Positions 1 to 7,424 of a DNA stretch of 38,304 nucleotides are shown here, in pieces. Source of the DNA: RGIG2000 sp045612665. GTDB taxonomy: Bacteria > Bacillota > Clostridia > Oscillospirales > CAG-272. Positions within the stretch are counted from its first letter, which is position 1. Every line of letters starts with the position of its first letter. Location: positions 1 to 38,304 of the forward strand of contig JAZKZO010000039.1 in the NCBI GenBank assembly GCA_045612665.1, given 5' to 3'. The position numbers and the translations under genes are program-made. Below the pieces are notes generated by a model, which was not told the DNA's origin, made no database searches, and was given only the letters and a program-made list of their open reading frames with translations.

Positions 1-384
1 GCTTTCCTGCTTAAGCATTTGATTTGCAACGATTTGTGTTAGGAAAAGAGTACCCTTTGTGTTGATATCCATAACAAAGTCGTAGCTTTCCTCGGTCATT
101 TCAAGAATGTCGTTTCTTACCTTTGGAGCAACGCCTGCAACATTAACAAGAACATCAACTCTGCCGAATGCATCAAGGCAAGCCTTGAGTGCGTTTTCTC
201 TATCTGATGCGCTTGCAAGATTTCCTGCAACGTATGTAACGTTATCGAATTTAGCGAATTTATCCTCAACCTTTTCCTTTGGGAGAATGTCCATAGCGAG
301 AACTGCATAGCCCTCACTTGCAAATTTTTCAACGCTTGCGTAGCCGATGCCACCTGCAGCGCCTGTAATCAAAGCAACCTTCAT
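1..384 (-). CDS. SDR-family oxidoreductase, C-terminus cut by window edge
   Basis: Short-chain dehydrogenase/reductase with a Rossmann fold that would use NAD(P)H; the substrate cannot be told. The 128 visible codons begin MKVALITGAAGGIGYASVEK, which contains the glycine-rich cofactor loop TGAAGGIG (residues 7-14). An NVAG tetrad near residue 85 stands where the family usually has NNAG, and the segment MDINTKGTLFLTQ holds the family's structural Asn. The catalytic Ser, Tyr and Lys lie beyond the window. The ATG (382-384) has GGAAAGGAA upstream. It starts 5 nt after the stop of the flavin reductase gene, so the two are almost certainly one operon. Family is certain; the role (for instance a ketoacyl, sugar-alcohol or steroid-type reductase) is open. 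Confidence 0.85.
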   Translation of the reverse strand, partial: MKVALITGAAGGIGYASVEKFASEGYAVLAMDILPKEKVEDKFAKFDNVTYVAGNLASASDRENALKACLDAFGRVDVLVNVAGVAPKVRNDILEMTEESYDFVMDINTKGTLFLTQIVANQMLKQES

Positions 385-389
385 TTTTA

Positions 390-1715
390 TTATTCCTTTC
401 CAAGAACGAATTTTTTATAGAGTGGAGCATATACCTCGGTATCACGAATTACGCAACCCGGAGTGCCACCCTTGCATCTCATAATTTCAGTACACTTGCC
501 ACAGCAAATGCAAAGCTTTTTAGTGTCGAGGTTTTTGCCCGACGTAATTTCCTTTGCAACGTCAGGATAAGCGAGAGTTTCGCGTCCGTAGCCTGCAAAG
601 TCGAATTTTCCTTCTTTAATGTAACCCGCCGTTACGTTAGCGCTTACACCGCCAAGGAATGAAATTCCCGAGCTTATAACGGGAGTCCCCTTGATTTCAG
701 CGGCAACCTCGGAAATTCCGTCAAGCATACGTTGAACACCAAAGAGAGGATGCTCCGGTGGCTCGTATCCACCCTTTGCATAAGGACGGTTAACGTGTGG
801 ATTGAAGTATGGATTTCCCATAGTGAAGTCAAGCATATCCGCACCGTTTTCAACGAGCTTGCGAACGAGCATTTTAGCCTCGGTGAAATCGGGAGTGATT
901 CCCTCACCCTCGTTTGTGCCAAAGCCGTAAGGATACTCAAATCCGTCGTAAATATTAAGACGGGACGTGATAATGAAGTCCTTTGGAGTTGCCAATCTTG
1001 CGTCCTTTATAGCACCGCTGAGAAGACGCGTACGGTTTTCAAAGCTTCCACCGTATTTGCCCTCGCGGTTATAAGCGGAGAGGATTTCACTCAAAAGGTA
1101 TCTATGACAGCTCTTAATGTCAGCACCGTCAAAGCCACAATCTTGCGCCTCGATAGCTCCCTTAACAAGAGCCTCCCAAACTCTATCAAGATAATCGTCG
1201 CTTACAATGCGAGATTTATCAATAGGATTGTCCTTTTCGAAAATAGGATTGTTGTATGCGATAAGCGGAGCAGGAGTACCCTCGGGCTTCGAATATCTTC
1301 CCGAGTGTGTAAGCTGACAAATAACGATAGGCTCAAAGCCGTTTGTCTTTATACATTCTTCCTTTATATCGCAAACGATTTTTTTGAAATCATCCTTCGT
1401 TTTAGGTGTGAGATACATTTGTCTTGGATTGGCGCGTCCCTCGCCGAGAACGGCAGTCGCCTCAAACCAAATTATACCTGCACCACCTCTTGCGAAGCGA
1501 AGATATCTTCTTTTCGTAAGCTCGTCGGGTGCACCGTCGAAAGTGCCGTCGCAGCCCTCCATAGCCTGATATACAATTCGGTTGTGCACGGTTTTTGTAC
1601 CAACCTTAATTTCCTTTGAAAGAGGCGAAATGTCATCCGAATAAGGGAAAGACGTTCCGGCTTCCTTGCACATTTCAAGAAGCATTTCCTTGTTTTGAAC
1701 AACTTGATATGCCAT
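390..1715 (-). CDS. NADH:flavin oxidoreductase, Old Yellow Enzyme family, with C-terminal Cys cluster
   Basis: FMN-binding TIM-barrel enoate reductase-like enzyme (441 aa). Visible family motifs are QLTHSGRYS (about residue 155), DGADIKSCHRYLLSEILSA (about 203) and YGGSFENRTRLL (about 227), the usual OYE/2,4-dienoyl-CoA reductase substrate and FMN region. The C-terminus carries a cysteine-rich stretch CICCGKC with two more Cys, resembling the 4Fe-4S site of the dienoyl-CoA reductase branch but spaced CxxCxxC rather than the usual CxxCxxxC. The FAD and NAD(P)H domains of full-length dienoyl-CoA reductases are absent, so electrons probably come from a partner. A good promoter lies upstream and the SDR follows 5 nt downstream. 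The likely role is reduction of an activated C=C bond, with the SDR acting on the same compound; that pairing is inference. Confidence 0.88.
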   Translation of the reverse strand: MAYQVVQNKEMLLEMCKEAGTSFPYSDDISPLSKEIKVGTKTVHNRIVYQAMEGCDGTFDGAPDELTKRRYLRFARGGAGIIWFEATAVLGEGRANPRQMYLTPKTKDDFKKIVCDIKEECIKTNGFEPIVICQLTHSGRYSKPEGTPAPLIAYNNPIFEKDNPIDKSRIVSDDYLDRVWEALVKGAIEAQDCGFDGADIKSCHRYLLSEILSAYNREGKYGGSFENRTRLLSGAIKDARLATPKDFIITSRLNIYDGFEYPYGFGTNEGEGITPDFTEAKMLVRKLVENGADMLDFTMGNPYFNPHVNRPYAKGGYEPPEHPLFGVQRMLDGISEVAAEIKGTPVISSGISFLGGVSANVTAGYIKEGKFDFAGYGRETLAYPDVAKEITSGKNLDTKKLCICCGKCTEIMRCKGGTPGCVIRDTEVYAPLYKKFVLGKE

Positions 1716-1755
1716 TTTTGTTTCCTCCGTTGCAGTAAAGTCTATACTTAATTCA

Positions 1756-1784
1756 ATTTTACCATTTTATATATATTTTGTCAA
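1756..1784 (-). promoter_or_regulatory. Sigma-A promoter of the flavin reductase-SDR operon
   Basis: Reading the minus strand, TTGACA (1779-1784) is followed by a 17-nt spacer and TAAAAT (1756-1761). The start codon lies about 40 nt downstream. The 12-bp palindrome at 1788-1799 sits directly upstream of the -35 box. Confidence 0.8.
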
Positions 1785-1787
1785 GTA

Positions 1788-1799
1788 AATACGCGTATT
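1788..1799. promoter_or_regulatory. 12-bp palindrome AATACGCGTATT, candidate operator
   Basis: A perfect palindrome with a central CpG in the divergent region between the flavin reductase operon and the 2-hydroxyacid dehydrogenase gene. It lies 4 nt upstream of the minus-strand -35 and about 54 nt upstream of the plus-strand -35. AT arms around a central CG resemble LacI-family operators, but no such regulator gene is in the window, so the assignment is inference. Confidence 0.45.
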
Positions 1800-1852
1800 A
1801 AAATGCGCGCGAGCGCGAATTTTTTAAAATTTCTAAAATACCTCAAAATCTC

Positions 1853-1881
1853 TTGACAATGGAACGATTTTATGAGAAAAT
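1853..1881 (+). promoter_or_regulatory. Probable promoter of the 2-hydroxyacid dehydrogenase gene
   Basis: TTGACA (1853-1858) is followed after 17 nt by GAAAAT (1876-1881), a mediocre -10; AAAATA one base further is an alternative. The -35 is perfect and no better candidate lies nearer the gene. Confidence 0.5.
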
Positions 1882-1923
1882 ATAAGAGAAGCATAGCTTT
1901 AAAATCGCACACAAGGAGTAGTT

Positions 1924-2925
1924 ATGAAAGCGATATTTTTGACAAATAACAAGGGTAACATAGACTATGTCTATGGAGAAAGAAATGTAGATAGACTTAA
2001 GGGCATGGTTGACATTGACCTAACGCCTTATTGCGAGCAGGATATTATTGCATCCCCTGACAAGTTTAAGGACGTTGAGTATATATTCTCAACTTGGGGA
2101 ATGCCAGGCGGTGGAGAAATAAAGCTCACAGAATATTTCCCATCACTTAAGGGGCTTTTCTATGCGGCAGGCTCTATAAGATATTTTGCAAACGAGTATT
2201 TTGATAAGGGTGTAAGAATTACAAGCGCATTCGCTGCAAACGCAATTCCTGTTGCCGAATTTACCGTTGGACAAATCTTGCTTGCAGACAAGGGATTTTT
2301 CCATTCCTCGATGCTTGCTAAGGCAGGAGATTATAAAAAGGCAAGTGAAATTGCAGGCAAGCACGCAGGAAACTATGATGCGAAAATCGGTATTATCGGC
2401 GTTGGTATGATAGGACGCAAGGTTATTGAGCTTTTAAAGCCGTATCGCCTTGAAATCCTTGTTTACGATGCATTTTTAAGTGATGAGGGCGCGCAGGAGC
2501 TTGGCGTTAAAAAATGCTCACTTGACGAGGTGTTTAGTGAATGCGATATCGTTTCAAATCACCTTGCAAACGTTCCTCAAACGGTTGGAATTTTGAAGGG
2601 CTCTCACTTCGAAAAAATGAAGGAAAATGCCACGTTTATAAACACAGGTCGCGGTGCACAGGTTGTCGAAGAGGAGATGCTTTCCGTTCTTTCTCAAAGA
2701 CAGGATATATGCGCGCTTCTTGACGTTACCGTTGAAGAGCCACCTAAGCCTGAGAGCGATTTCTTCAAGCTTCCTAATATAGTTTTGACACCACACATAG
2801 CAGGTAGTATGTCAAACGAGGTAAGAAGAATGGCGGAGCTTGTTATTGACGAATTCGAAAGATTTGTAAAGGGCGAGGAGCTTCTTTACGAGATAACCCC
2901 CGAAAAGCTTGCGAGAATGGCATAA
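1924..2925 (+). CDS. D-isomer-specific 2-hydroxyacid dehydrogenase family protein
   Basis: NAD-dependent oxidoreductase of the formate/glycerate dehydrogenase superfamily (333 aa, normal length). The Rossmann motif is GIIGVGMIGRKVIELL (about residues 157-172). The three catalytic positions are present: Arg in NTGRGAQV, Glu in VEEPP and His in TPHIAGS. The start ATG follows AAGGAG. It stands alone, transcribed away from the flavin reductase operon, and ends at a strong hairpin terminator. The substrate cannot be read from sequence; phosphoglycerate dehydrogenase is less likely because there is no ACT or other C-terminal regulatory domain. A sugar-acid or hydroxyacid substrate fits the family. 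Confidence 0.88.
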   Translation: MKAIFLTNNKGNIDYVYGERNVDRLKGMVDIDLTPYCEQDIIASPDKFKDVEYIFSTWGMPGGGEIKLTEYFPSLKGLFYAAGSIRYFANEYFDKGVRITSAFAANAIPVAEFTVGQILLADKGFFHSSMLAKAGDYKKASEIAGKHAGNYDAKIGIIGVGMIGRKVIELLKPYRLEILVYDAFLSDEGAQELGVKKCSLDEVFSECDIVSNHLANVPQTVGILKGSHFEKMKENATFINTGRGAQVVEEEMLSVLSQRQDICALLDVTVEEPPKPESDFFKLPNIVLTPHIAGSMSNEVRRMAELVIDEFERFVKGEELLYEITPEKLARMA

Positions 2926-2930
2926 TAATA

Positions 2931-2960
2931 AAAATCCGACACACTGTGTCGGATTTTTTG
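2931..2960 (+). terminator. Rho-independent terminator after the dehydrogenase
   Basis: AAAATCCGACAC pairs with the matching GTGTCGGATTTT arm across a short loop, ending in a run of six T. Bases 2931-2959 are the exact reverse complement of 4273-4301. Confidence 0.9.
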
Positions 2961-2986
2961 TCGTTTTGTGTCGTAATGAATATACT
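2958..2986 (+). promoter_or_regulatory. Probable mazF promoter
   Basis: TTGTCG (2958-2963), a 17-nt spacer and TATACT (2981-2986). The -35 overlaps the T tract of the preceding terminator. Confidence 0.55.
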
Positions 2987-3054
2987 TATAAAAGGAGATT
3001 AAACTCCAAAAAAGATGTCAATACTATTTGTGCAAACATAATAGGAGAAGGTAT

Positions 3055-3462
3055 ATGAACATAAGACGAGGAGATATATATTATGCGGACCTGAGCCCCG
3101 TTGTCGGCTCGGAGCAGGGTGGACTGCGTCCTGTTTTGATAGTCCAAAACGACGTGGGAAATAAATATAGCCCGACGGTTATTGCCGCAGCAATTACAAG
3201 CAGAGTTTCAAAGACAAAGCTTCCAACTCATATAGATATTTATGCTAGCAAGGTGGGACTTGCAAAGGATTCCGTGGTTTTGCTAGAGCAAATAAGAACG
3301 ATTGACAAGGTGCGTCTAAAGGAGAAAATGGGGCATCTTGATGACGATTCAATGCGCTCGGTAAACGATGCGTTGAGTGTTAGCTTCGGTCTTTTGAGCG
3401 AGCCTCAGAGCGCACCGACTCAAATACCACCGATTGCGCTCGACTCGACAACGCTGTCCTAA
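3055..3462 (+). CDS. mazF: Type II toxin, MazF/PemK-family mRNA interferase
   Basis: Toxin endoribonuclease that cleaves mRNA at short sequences (135 aa). The N-terminus MNIRRGDIYYADLSPVVGSE and the following EQGGLRPVLIVQND match the MazF/NdoA branch of Firmicutes, and AAITSR carries the conserved Thr region. The chosen ATG has AGGAGAAGG 4 nt upstream; an upstream in-frame TTG at 3028 would add nine residues that the family lacks. The C-terminal 20 or so residues (proline- and serine-rich) exceed the usual 115-120 aa. No MazE or other antitoxin ORF fits in the 129 bp upstream, and the next gene is unrelated. It is therefore either a solitary toxin or paired with an unlinked antitoxin. Confidence 0.92.
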   Translation: MNIRRGDIYYADLSPVVGSEQGGLRPVLIVQNDVGNKYSPTVIAAAITSRVSKTKLPTHIDIYASKVGLAKDSVVLLEQIRTIDKVRLKEKMGHLDDDSMRSVNDALSVSFGLLSEPQSAPTQIPPIALDSTTLS

Positions 3463-3475
3463 GCTAAAATCCCAC

Positions 3476-3504
3476 TTGATTTTTCCTTTAATATATGATA
3501 AAAT
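3476..3504 (+). promoter_or_regulatory. Promoter of the acyl-ACP thioesterase gene
   Basis: TTGATT (3476-3481), a 17-nt spacer and TAAAAT (3499-3504). It begins 14 nt after the mazF stop, so the thioesterase has its own transcription start. Confidence 0.75.
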
Positions 3505-3548
3505 GTTTAAGTCAAGATGCTATTAATCATTAACAAAGGAAAATCAAT

Positions 3549-4271
3549 ATGAAGTGGGAAGAAAAATTTAAGGTTAAATTTCACGAAACCGATGCAAACG
3601 AAATTGTTGGTGTTTCTCAAACCTTTAAGTATATTCAAGAGGCTGCAATGTGTCAGCTTGAAAATCAACGTCCAACCTACAAGGAGCTTTTTGAACAAAA
3701 AAAGGCATTTATTTTAAGCTCGATAAGGCTTGAAATGTATGCGCCAATTTTCGCATATGACGAGATAATAGCACGCTCCTGGGCTTGCCCTAGCCGTGGT
3801 GTGAGCTTCCTTCGTTGCTATGAAATTGAGCGCGACGGCGAGATTTTGTGCGAAGCCGCATCCTCTTGGGCGCTTGTTTCAACGGATAATAAGCGACTTT
3901 TGGCTGTTGAAGAAATTGATTCTACAAATTATTTTATGGATGAGCCTGTGCAAACGGAGCGCCCTGTTAGAGTGCGTATTCCAAGCGCGCTTCCGGCAAC
4001 TCTTGTTGGTGAATATACCGTGCAGCTAAGTGATATCGATATGAACGGTCATATGAATAACACCAATTATCCAAGAATAATTTGCAATTGCTTGCCAAAT
4101 GCCAAAAAGCTTCGCACAAGAAGTATAGGAATATACTTCCCAAATGAGGCACGTCTTGGCGAAACTCTCAAAATTTACATGTCAAGAGCTGACAACAGAT
4201 ATTACTTCCGCACCGTTCGCGAGGATGGAAAAACAAACGTTGAAGCCGAGCTTATAGTTGAAGAAATATAA
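3549..4271 (+). CDS. Acyl-ACP thioesterase (FatA/FatB-like, PF01643)
   Basis: Cytosolic double-hotdog thioesterase that would release free fatty acids from acyl carrier protein (240 aa, typical of bacterial members). The N-terminal hotdog starts KVKFHETDANEIVGVSQTFK and contains the helix YIQEAAMCQ. The second hotdog has DIDMNGHMNNTNYPR, where plant and bacterial acyl-ACP thioesterases keep the Asp/Asn/His active-site residues. The start ATG follows AAAGGA. It has its own promoter and terminator, so it is monocistronic and not coupled to mazF. Chain-length preference cannot be read from the sequence. Confidence 0.9.
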   Translation: MKWEEKFKVKFHETDANEIVGVSQTFKYIQEAAMCQLENQRPTYKELFEQKKAFILSSIRLEMYAPIFAYDEIIARSWACPSRGVSFLRCYEIERDGEILCEAASSWALVSTDNKRLLAVEEIDSTNYFMDEPVQTERPVRVRIPSALPATLVGEYTVQLSDIDMNGHMNNTNYPRIICNCLPNAKKLRTRSIGIYFPNEARLGETLKIYMSRADNRYYFRTVREDGKTNVEAELIVEEI

Positions 4272-4272
4272 T

Positions 4273-4310
4273 AAAAAATCCGACACAGTGTGTCGGATTT
4301 TTCTATTTTT
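4273..4310. terminator. Bidirectional terminator between convergent genes
   Basis: The hairpin is flanked by A6 on the left and T5 on the right, so it can serve the thioesterase gene (+) and the discoidin-like gene (-). Bases 4273-4301 are the exact reverse complement of the terminator at 2931-2959. Confidence 0.88.
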
Positions 4311-4313
4311 AAA

Positions 4314-6089
4314 TTAGATCCAAAGGCTTGCTCTGATATCGTTGATTGTGAGCATTGTACGAAGAGGATTTGCAAGAACTGAGAAGTTTGCACGACCGAT
4401 TACGAATGCATCACCGAAGCTTGTTGTCTTAGCAACGTTCTTTCTACCGTGAGCATATGTAGAGAAGTCGTTATATCTTGTAGAACCGTAAATCTCAAGC
4501 TCCTTGATGTATGTGAAGCCGATGTCGATATCTGTGAATGCAATTCTGATGTCAGTTGCCTCCACCTCGTCAAACTCGATTGAAACGATATATTCTTCCT
4601 TAGCTGCGTTGTAGCTTGTGCCCTTAGCAACTGTTACGAATTCACCGTCAATCTTTGCCTGTACGTCAAATCCGAATACGAAGTAATCTCTTGCGTTGTA
4701 CTGACCGATAATGCCGTCATTGAAGTAGAGAACAACCTTGTTTACCTTTGATTCTTCCTCAAGAGTAACGCCACAGTATTGTCCCATTTCAAATCCCTTT
4801 GAATACCAAGCGAAGTCGGAGGTAGCAATACCACCGTCGTTGATATAGGAAATATCTGAGATACCAAGGTGATCCATTACGCTATATGCATATGGCTCAC
4901 CGTAAATTGCAAGGTTTCCGTTAGCAGCGGACTGTCTTCTGTAGGTTGTGAGATATTCAGCCAAGAATTCGCACTTCTTGCCGTCTGCAATTGTAGCGAT
5001 AACCTCGTTGATAGCAGCCTGTGCACCGCCTGTTGATACGAATGTTACCTTAACACCTTCAACCTCGATGTTATTTGTACCAAGCGCAACCTCAACGTTG
5101 TTAGCCTTGCCTGTGGATGTTGTTACGTCCTGCTCGCCAAGGTCCTTCCAAACACCGTCAACCAAAACTGCTGTACTAATTGTGTATGTGTATGTTTCGT
5201 TACTGCCTGCCTCGATAATAATGCTACCGAAGTTGAGCTCGAGCTTTTCAAGGTCGTAGCCCTTGTCGAACAATGTCTCGAACCATTCGCCGTCTGTTGT
5301 AACCTTTGAAGCCCAGAATGATTCGTAGTTATCTGCACCGAGGTATGGATATTGGTTGTTCATTGATGAAGAAGCGTTTCTATGTCCGCTGAGAGCAGCG
5401 TTTGTAGAAAGAAGCGCACCGTCATGAAGGTCGATTTCAGGAATAAAGCCTGTCTTGCCCCAAACCTCAAATTCATAAATGATAGGGCAGTGCCAACCAG
5501 CGCCACAGCCTGTGCTACCGAAATTGTCGATCATAAATCTCAATGCCTTTGCGTTAACCTGGCATACGGTACCGTCAACTGTAACTGTTTCTGGGAAATC
5601 AATATGGATAATACCTGCCTCAGGCTTGCCGTCAACAGCAGTTGCGCTGCTTTCAGAAGCTTTACCTACGCTAGTCCATACACCGTTGATAAGTGCCTGA
5701 ACGTCGTATGTAGGATTACAAGCCTTACAGCCCTCTGCGCCGAATTTAACCCAAATGTCAACACCCTCGAGAATCTTGTATCCTCTGTTTTTACCTTTAA
5801 AGGTAAGCTGGAATGATGCCTTACCAGCCTCGCCACCTGTCCATGTATCACGACCAGGATAGCTTGGACGCCAATAGTTGTTGTGTCCACCACCGATGTC
5901 GTTCTTGGTAACGCCGTTGGTAGCTGACTTTGGAAGCGTTGAAGCGTTCCAATATGATGATGCCTTGATACCTGCATCAAGGGCAACGTTTGCTGCTTCC
6001 TCTTCGGTCTCTTCCTCAGCAAGTGCAACGAATGCAAAGCAAGGAACGATCATAAGCAAGCACAAAAGAATTGAAAGGAATTTTTTCAT
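4314..6089 (-). CDS. Secreted protein with discoidin (F5/8 type C)-like domains
   Basis: 591 aa with a classical signal peptide (MKKFLSILLCLLMIVPCFAF, cut predicted after VALA at residue 24). The mature part appears to hold three beta-rich modules of about 150-180 residues (roughly 34-212, 220-370 and 377-545). Each has discoidin-like features: an early residue run such as NVALDAGIKASSYWN, a middle stretch VDIWVKFG, LELNFG or VVLYFN, and a closing strand such as YEFEVWGKTG or IKELEIYGST. No catalytic domain, LPXTG motif or membrane anchor is seen. Such domains normally bind glycans, so a secreted carbohydrate-binding role is inferred. The ATG follows AAGGAGT with 8-nt spacing. Remote homology only; the domain borders are estimates. 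Confidence 0.75.
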   Translation of the reverse strand: MKKFLSILLCLLMIVPCFAFVALAEEETEEEAANVALDAGIKASSYWNASTLPKSATNGVTKNDIGGGHNNYWRPSYPGRDTWTGGEAGKASFQLTFKGKNRGYKILEGVDIWVKFGAEGCKACNPTYDVQALINGVWTSVGKASESSATAVDGKPEAGIIHIDFPETVTVDGTVCQVNAKALRFMIDNFGSTGCGAGWHCPIIYEFEVWGKTGFIPEIDLHDGALLSTNAALSGHRNASSSMNNQYPYLGADNYESFWASKVTTDGEWFETLFDKGYDLEKLELNFGSIIIEAGSNETYTYTISTAVLVDGVWKDLGEQDVTTSTGKANNVEVALGTNNIEVEGVKVTFVSTGGAQAAINEVIATIADGKKCEFLAEYLTTYRRQSAANGNLAIYGEPYAYSVMDHLGISDISYINDGGIATSDFAWYSKGFEMGQYCGVTLEEESKVNKVVLYFNDGIIGQYNARDYFVFGFDVQAKIDGEFVTVAKGTSYNAAKEEYIVSIEFDEVEATDIRIAFTDIDIGFTYIKELEIYGSTRYNDFSTYAHGRKNVAKTTSFGDAFVIGRANFSVLANPLRTMLTINDIRASLWI

Positions 6090-6132
6090 TATGTATTACT
6101 CCTTGGTATAATATAAAATTTCTTACACGAGT

Positions 6133-6161
6133 ATTTTAACATATAAAGGAAGTAATTTCAA
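6133..6161 (-). promoter_or_regulatory. Promoter of the discoidin-like gene
   Basis: On the minus strand TTGAAA (6156-6161), a 17-nt spacer and TAAAAT (6133-6138), about 43 nt upstream of the start codon. Confidence 0.78.
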
Positions 6162-6306
6162 GTCCTTTTTGTAATTTTTTATAAATTATAGGAAGAAAAT
6201 ACGGAACTATCTATACAAAATGTAAAAAATGACAACAATTTGTATATCCTTTCGAGGTTTTGAATAGAATGATAATAGGCGGATCTTAGTGTCTGCTAAA
6301 AATAAA

Positions 6307-6352
6307 GGTCGCTGTATTGCTGACCCCGTTGGGGCAATACAGTGACCCTTTT
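6307..6352. terminator. Long hairpin terminator downstream of ribF
   Basis: A 14-bp stem with one G-T pair (6307-6320 with 6334-6347) encloses a smaller CCC/GGG helix. The minus-strand product ends in a T-rich tail, which suits ribF. The plus-strand side also carries T6, but no plus-strand gene lies upstream. Confidence 0.85.
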
Positions 6353-7261
6353 TTATTTGAAAAATTCAATTGCAAGACTAATATTGCTTGTTATTTCCGC
6401 CTTGAGCTCCTCAATAGAGGAGAATTTTTTCTCATCTCTTATTTTTTTGTAGAAATTCACGCGAACTCCCGAGCCGTACAAATTGCCGTTAAAGCCGATA
6501 ATGTGAGTTTCCATATTTTCAGCACCGTCCGTGTCAACCGAGGGGCGCACACCTACGTTTGTAACCGACGGATAAACGTCCTCTCCGATCTCACACTCGG
6601 TTATGTAAACCCCTCTTGCGGGTGTGATTTTATCCGACGGAATTCGTTGGTTTATCGTCGGAATTTCTATCGTTCTACCTAGCTCCTTGCCGTGCTCAAC
6701 GGTTGCGTAAATCGAATATGGAGTAGCTACCTCGCAAAGTCTTTCAAGCTCTCCGTTTTCGATAAACGAACGCAAAAGCGATGAGCTTAATGCACTATCA
6801 TCATAGAGAATTTTACCACAAATATTCACACATCCCCCACGATTTTCAAAAAACGCCTTCAAAATAGAGGCATCTGCGCTTGCGCCCTTGCCGAATTTGA
6901 AATTGAAGCCACAGCATGCGCCGATTGCGTGAAGCTTATCGCATAAAACACCGTTTAAAAACGATTGCGCATCGGTGTTCATAACCTGCTCAAACTCCTC
7001 AATACACAAATAGTCAATGCCACTCTTTCTTATCGCACGAATTCTTTCGTCAAGCGTGAAAATGCATTTTGCATCCTTGCTTTTTGGCAAGCTCGAGAAG
7101 GTGTAAACGGCACTTTTGGCGTTCATTTTGCGAGCAAGAGCCCTACAAGAGGCGAAAACCGCTTGGTGTCCTGCATGACAGCCGTCAAAAAATCCTAGGG
7201 CAACAACAGATTGCTCCTTGATTTCACAAATTTGCATTGTTTTTAAATCGTAGGTTATCAT
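6353..7261 (-). CDS. ribF: Bifunctional riboflavin kinase / FAD synthetase
   Basis: Makes FMN from riboflavin and FAD from FMN (302 aa, normal length). The N-terminal adenylyltransferase part shows GFFDGCHAGHQ (FDGxHxGH type), then GFNFKFGKGASAD and SSSLLRSFIENGE. The C-terminal flavokinase part shows RTIEIPTINQRIP, ARGVYITE and TNVGVRPSVDTDG followed by METHIIGF. The ATG at 7259-7261 has AAAGGAG with 8-nt spacing; a GTG three codons earlier sits on top of that site and is not used here. No FMN riboswitch fits in the short leader. It shares a compact divergent promoter region with the MBL-fold gene. Confidence 0.95.
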   Translation of the reverse strand: MITYDLKTMQICEIKEQSVVALGFFDGCHAGHQAVFASCRALARKMNAKSAVYTFSSLPKSKDAKCIFTLDERIRAIRKSGIDYLCIEEFEQVMNTDAQSFLNGVLCDKLHAIGACCGFNFKFGKGASADASILKAFFENRGGCVNICGKILYDDSALSSSLLRSFIENGELERLCEVATPYSIYATVEHGKELGRTIEIPTINQRIPSDKITPARGVYITECEIGEDVYPSVTNVGVRPSVDTDGAENMETHIIGFNGNLYGSGVRVNFYKKIRDEKKFSSIEELKAEITSNISLAIEFFK

Positions 7262-7294
7262 GCCGAGCACTCCTTTCTAAAATCCGTTACAGTA

Positions 7295-7323
7295 ATTTTA
7301 GTATAAATTGCGAGATTTTTCAA
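7295..7323 (-). promoter_or_regulatory. ribF promoter
   Basis: On the minus strand TTGAAA (7318-7323), a 17-nt spacer and TAAAAT (7295-7300). The transcript would have a leader of roughly 27 nt. Confidence 0.78.
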
Positions 7324-7424
7324 TAAAAAACGGAAAAAATATTGAAAATTTAAAAAATGTATACACAAAGCTTAAAAAATATGATATTATTAAATGGAAT
7401 TTATGCAACGAAAGGAGCAATAAA

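Noticed and set aside
732..1619. Long plus-strand open frame (295 codons)
   Set aside because: It lies antisense within the flavin reductase gene, which has clear family motifs; it has no ribosome site and reads as a codon-structure shadow.
6317..6682. Plus-strand frame of 121 codons at the end of ribF
   Set aside because: Antisense to conserved flavokinase motifs and starting inside the terminator hairpin; no protein family recognised.
7262..7317. FMN riboswitch before ribF
   Set aside because: The leader from the predicted start of transcription is under 35 nt, too short for an RFN element.
7358..7365. 8-bp palindrome TGTATACA between ribF and the MBL gene
   Set aside because: Too short to distinguish from chance in AT-rich DNA; no convincing promoter of the MBL gene was found around it.
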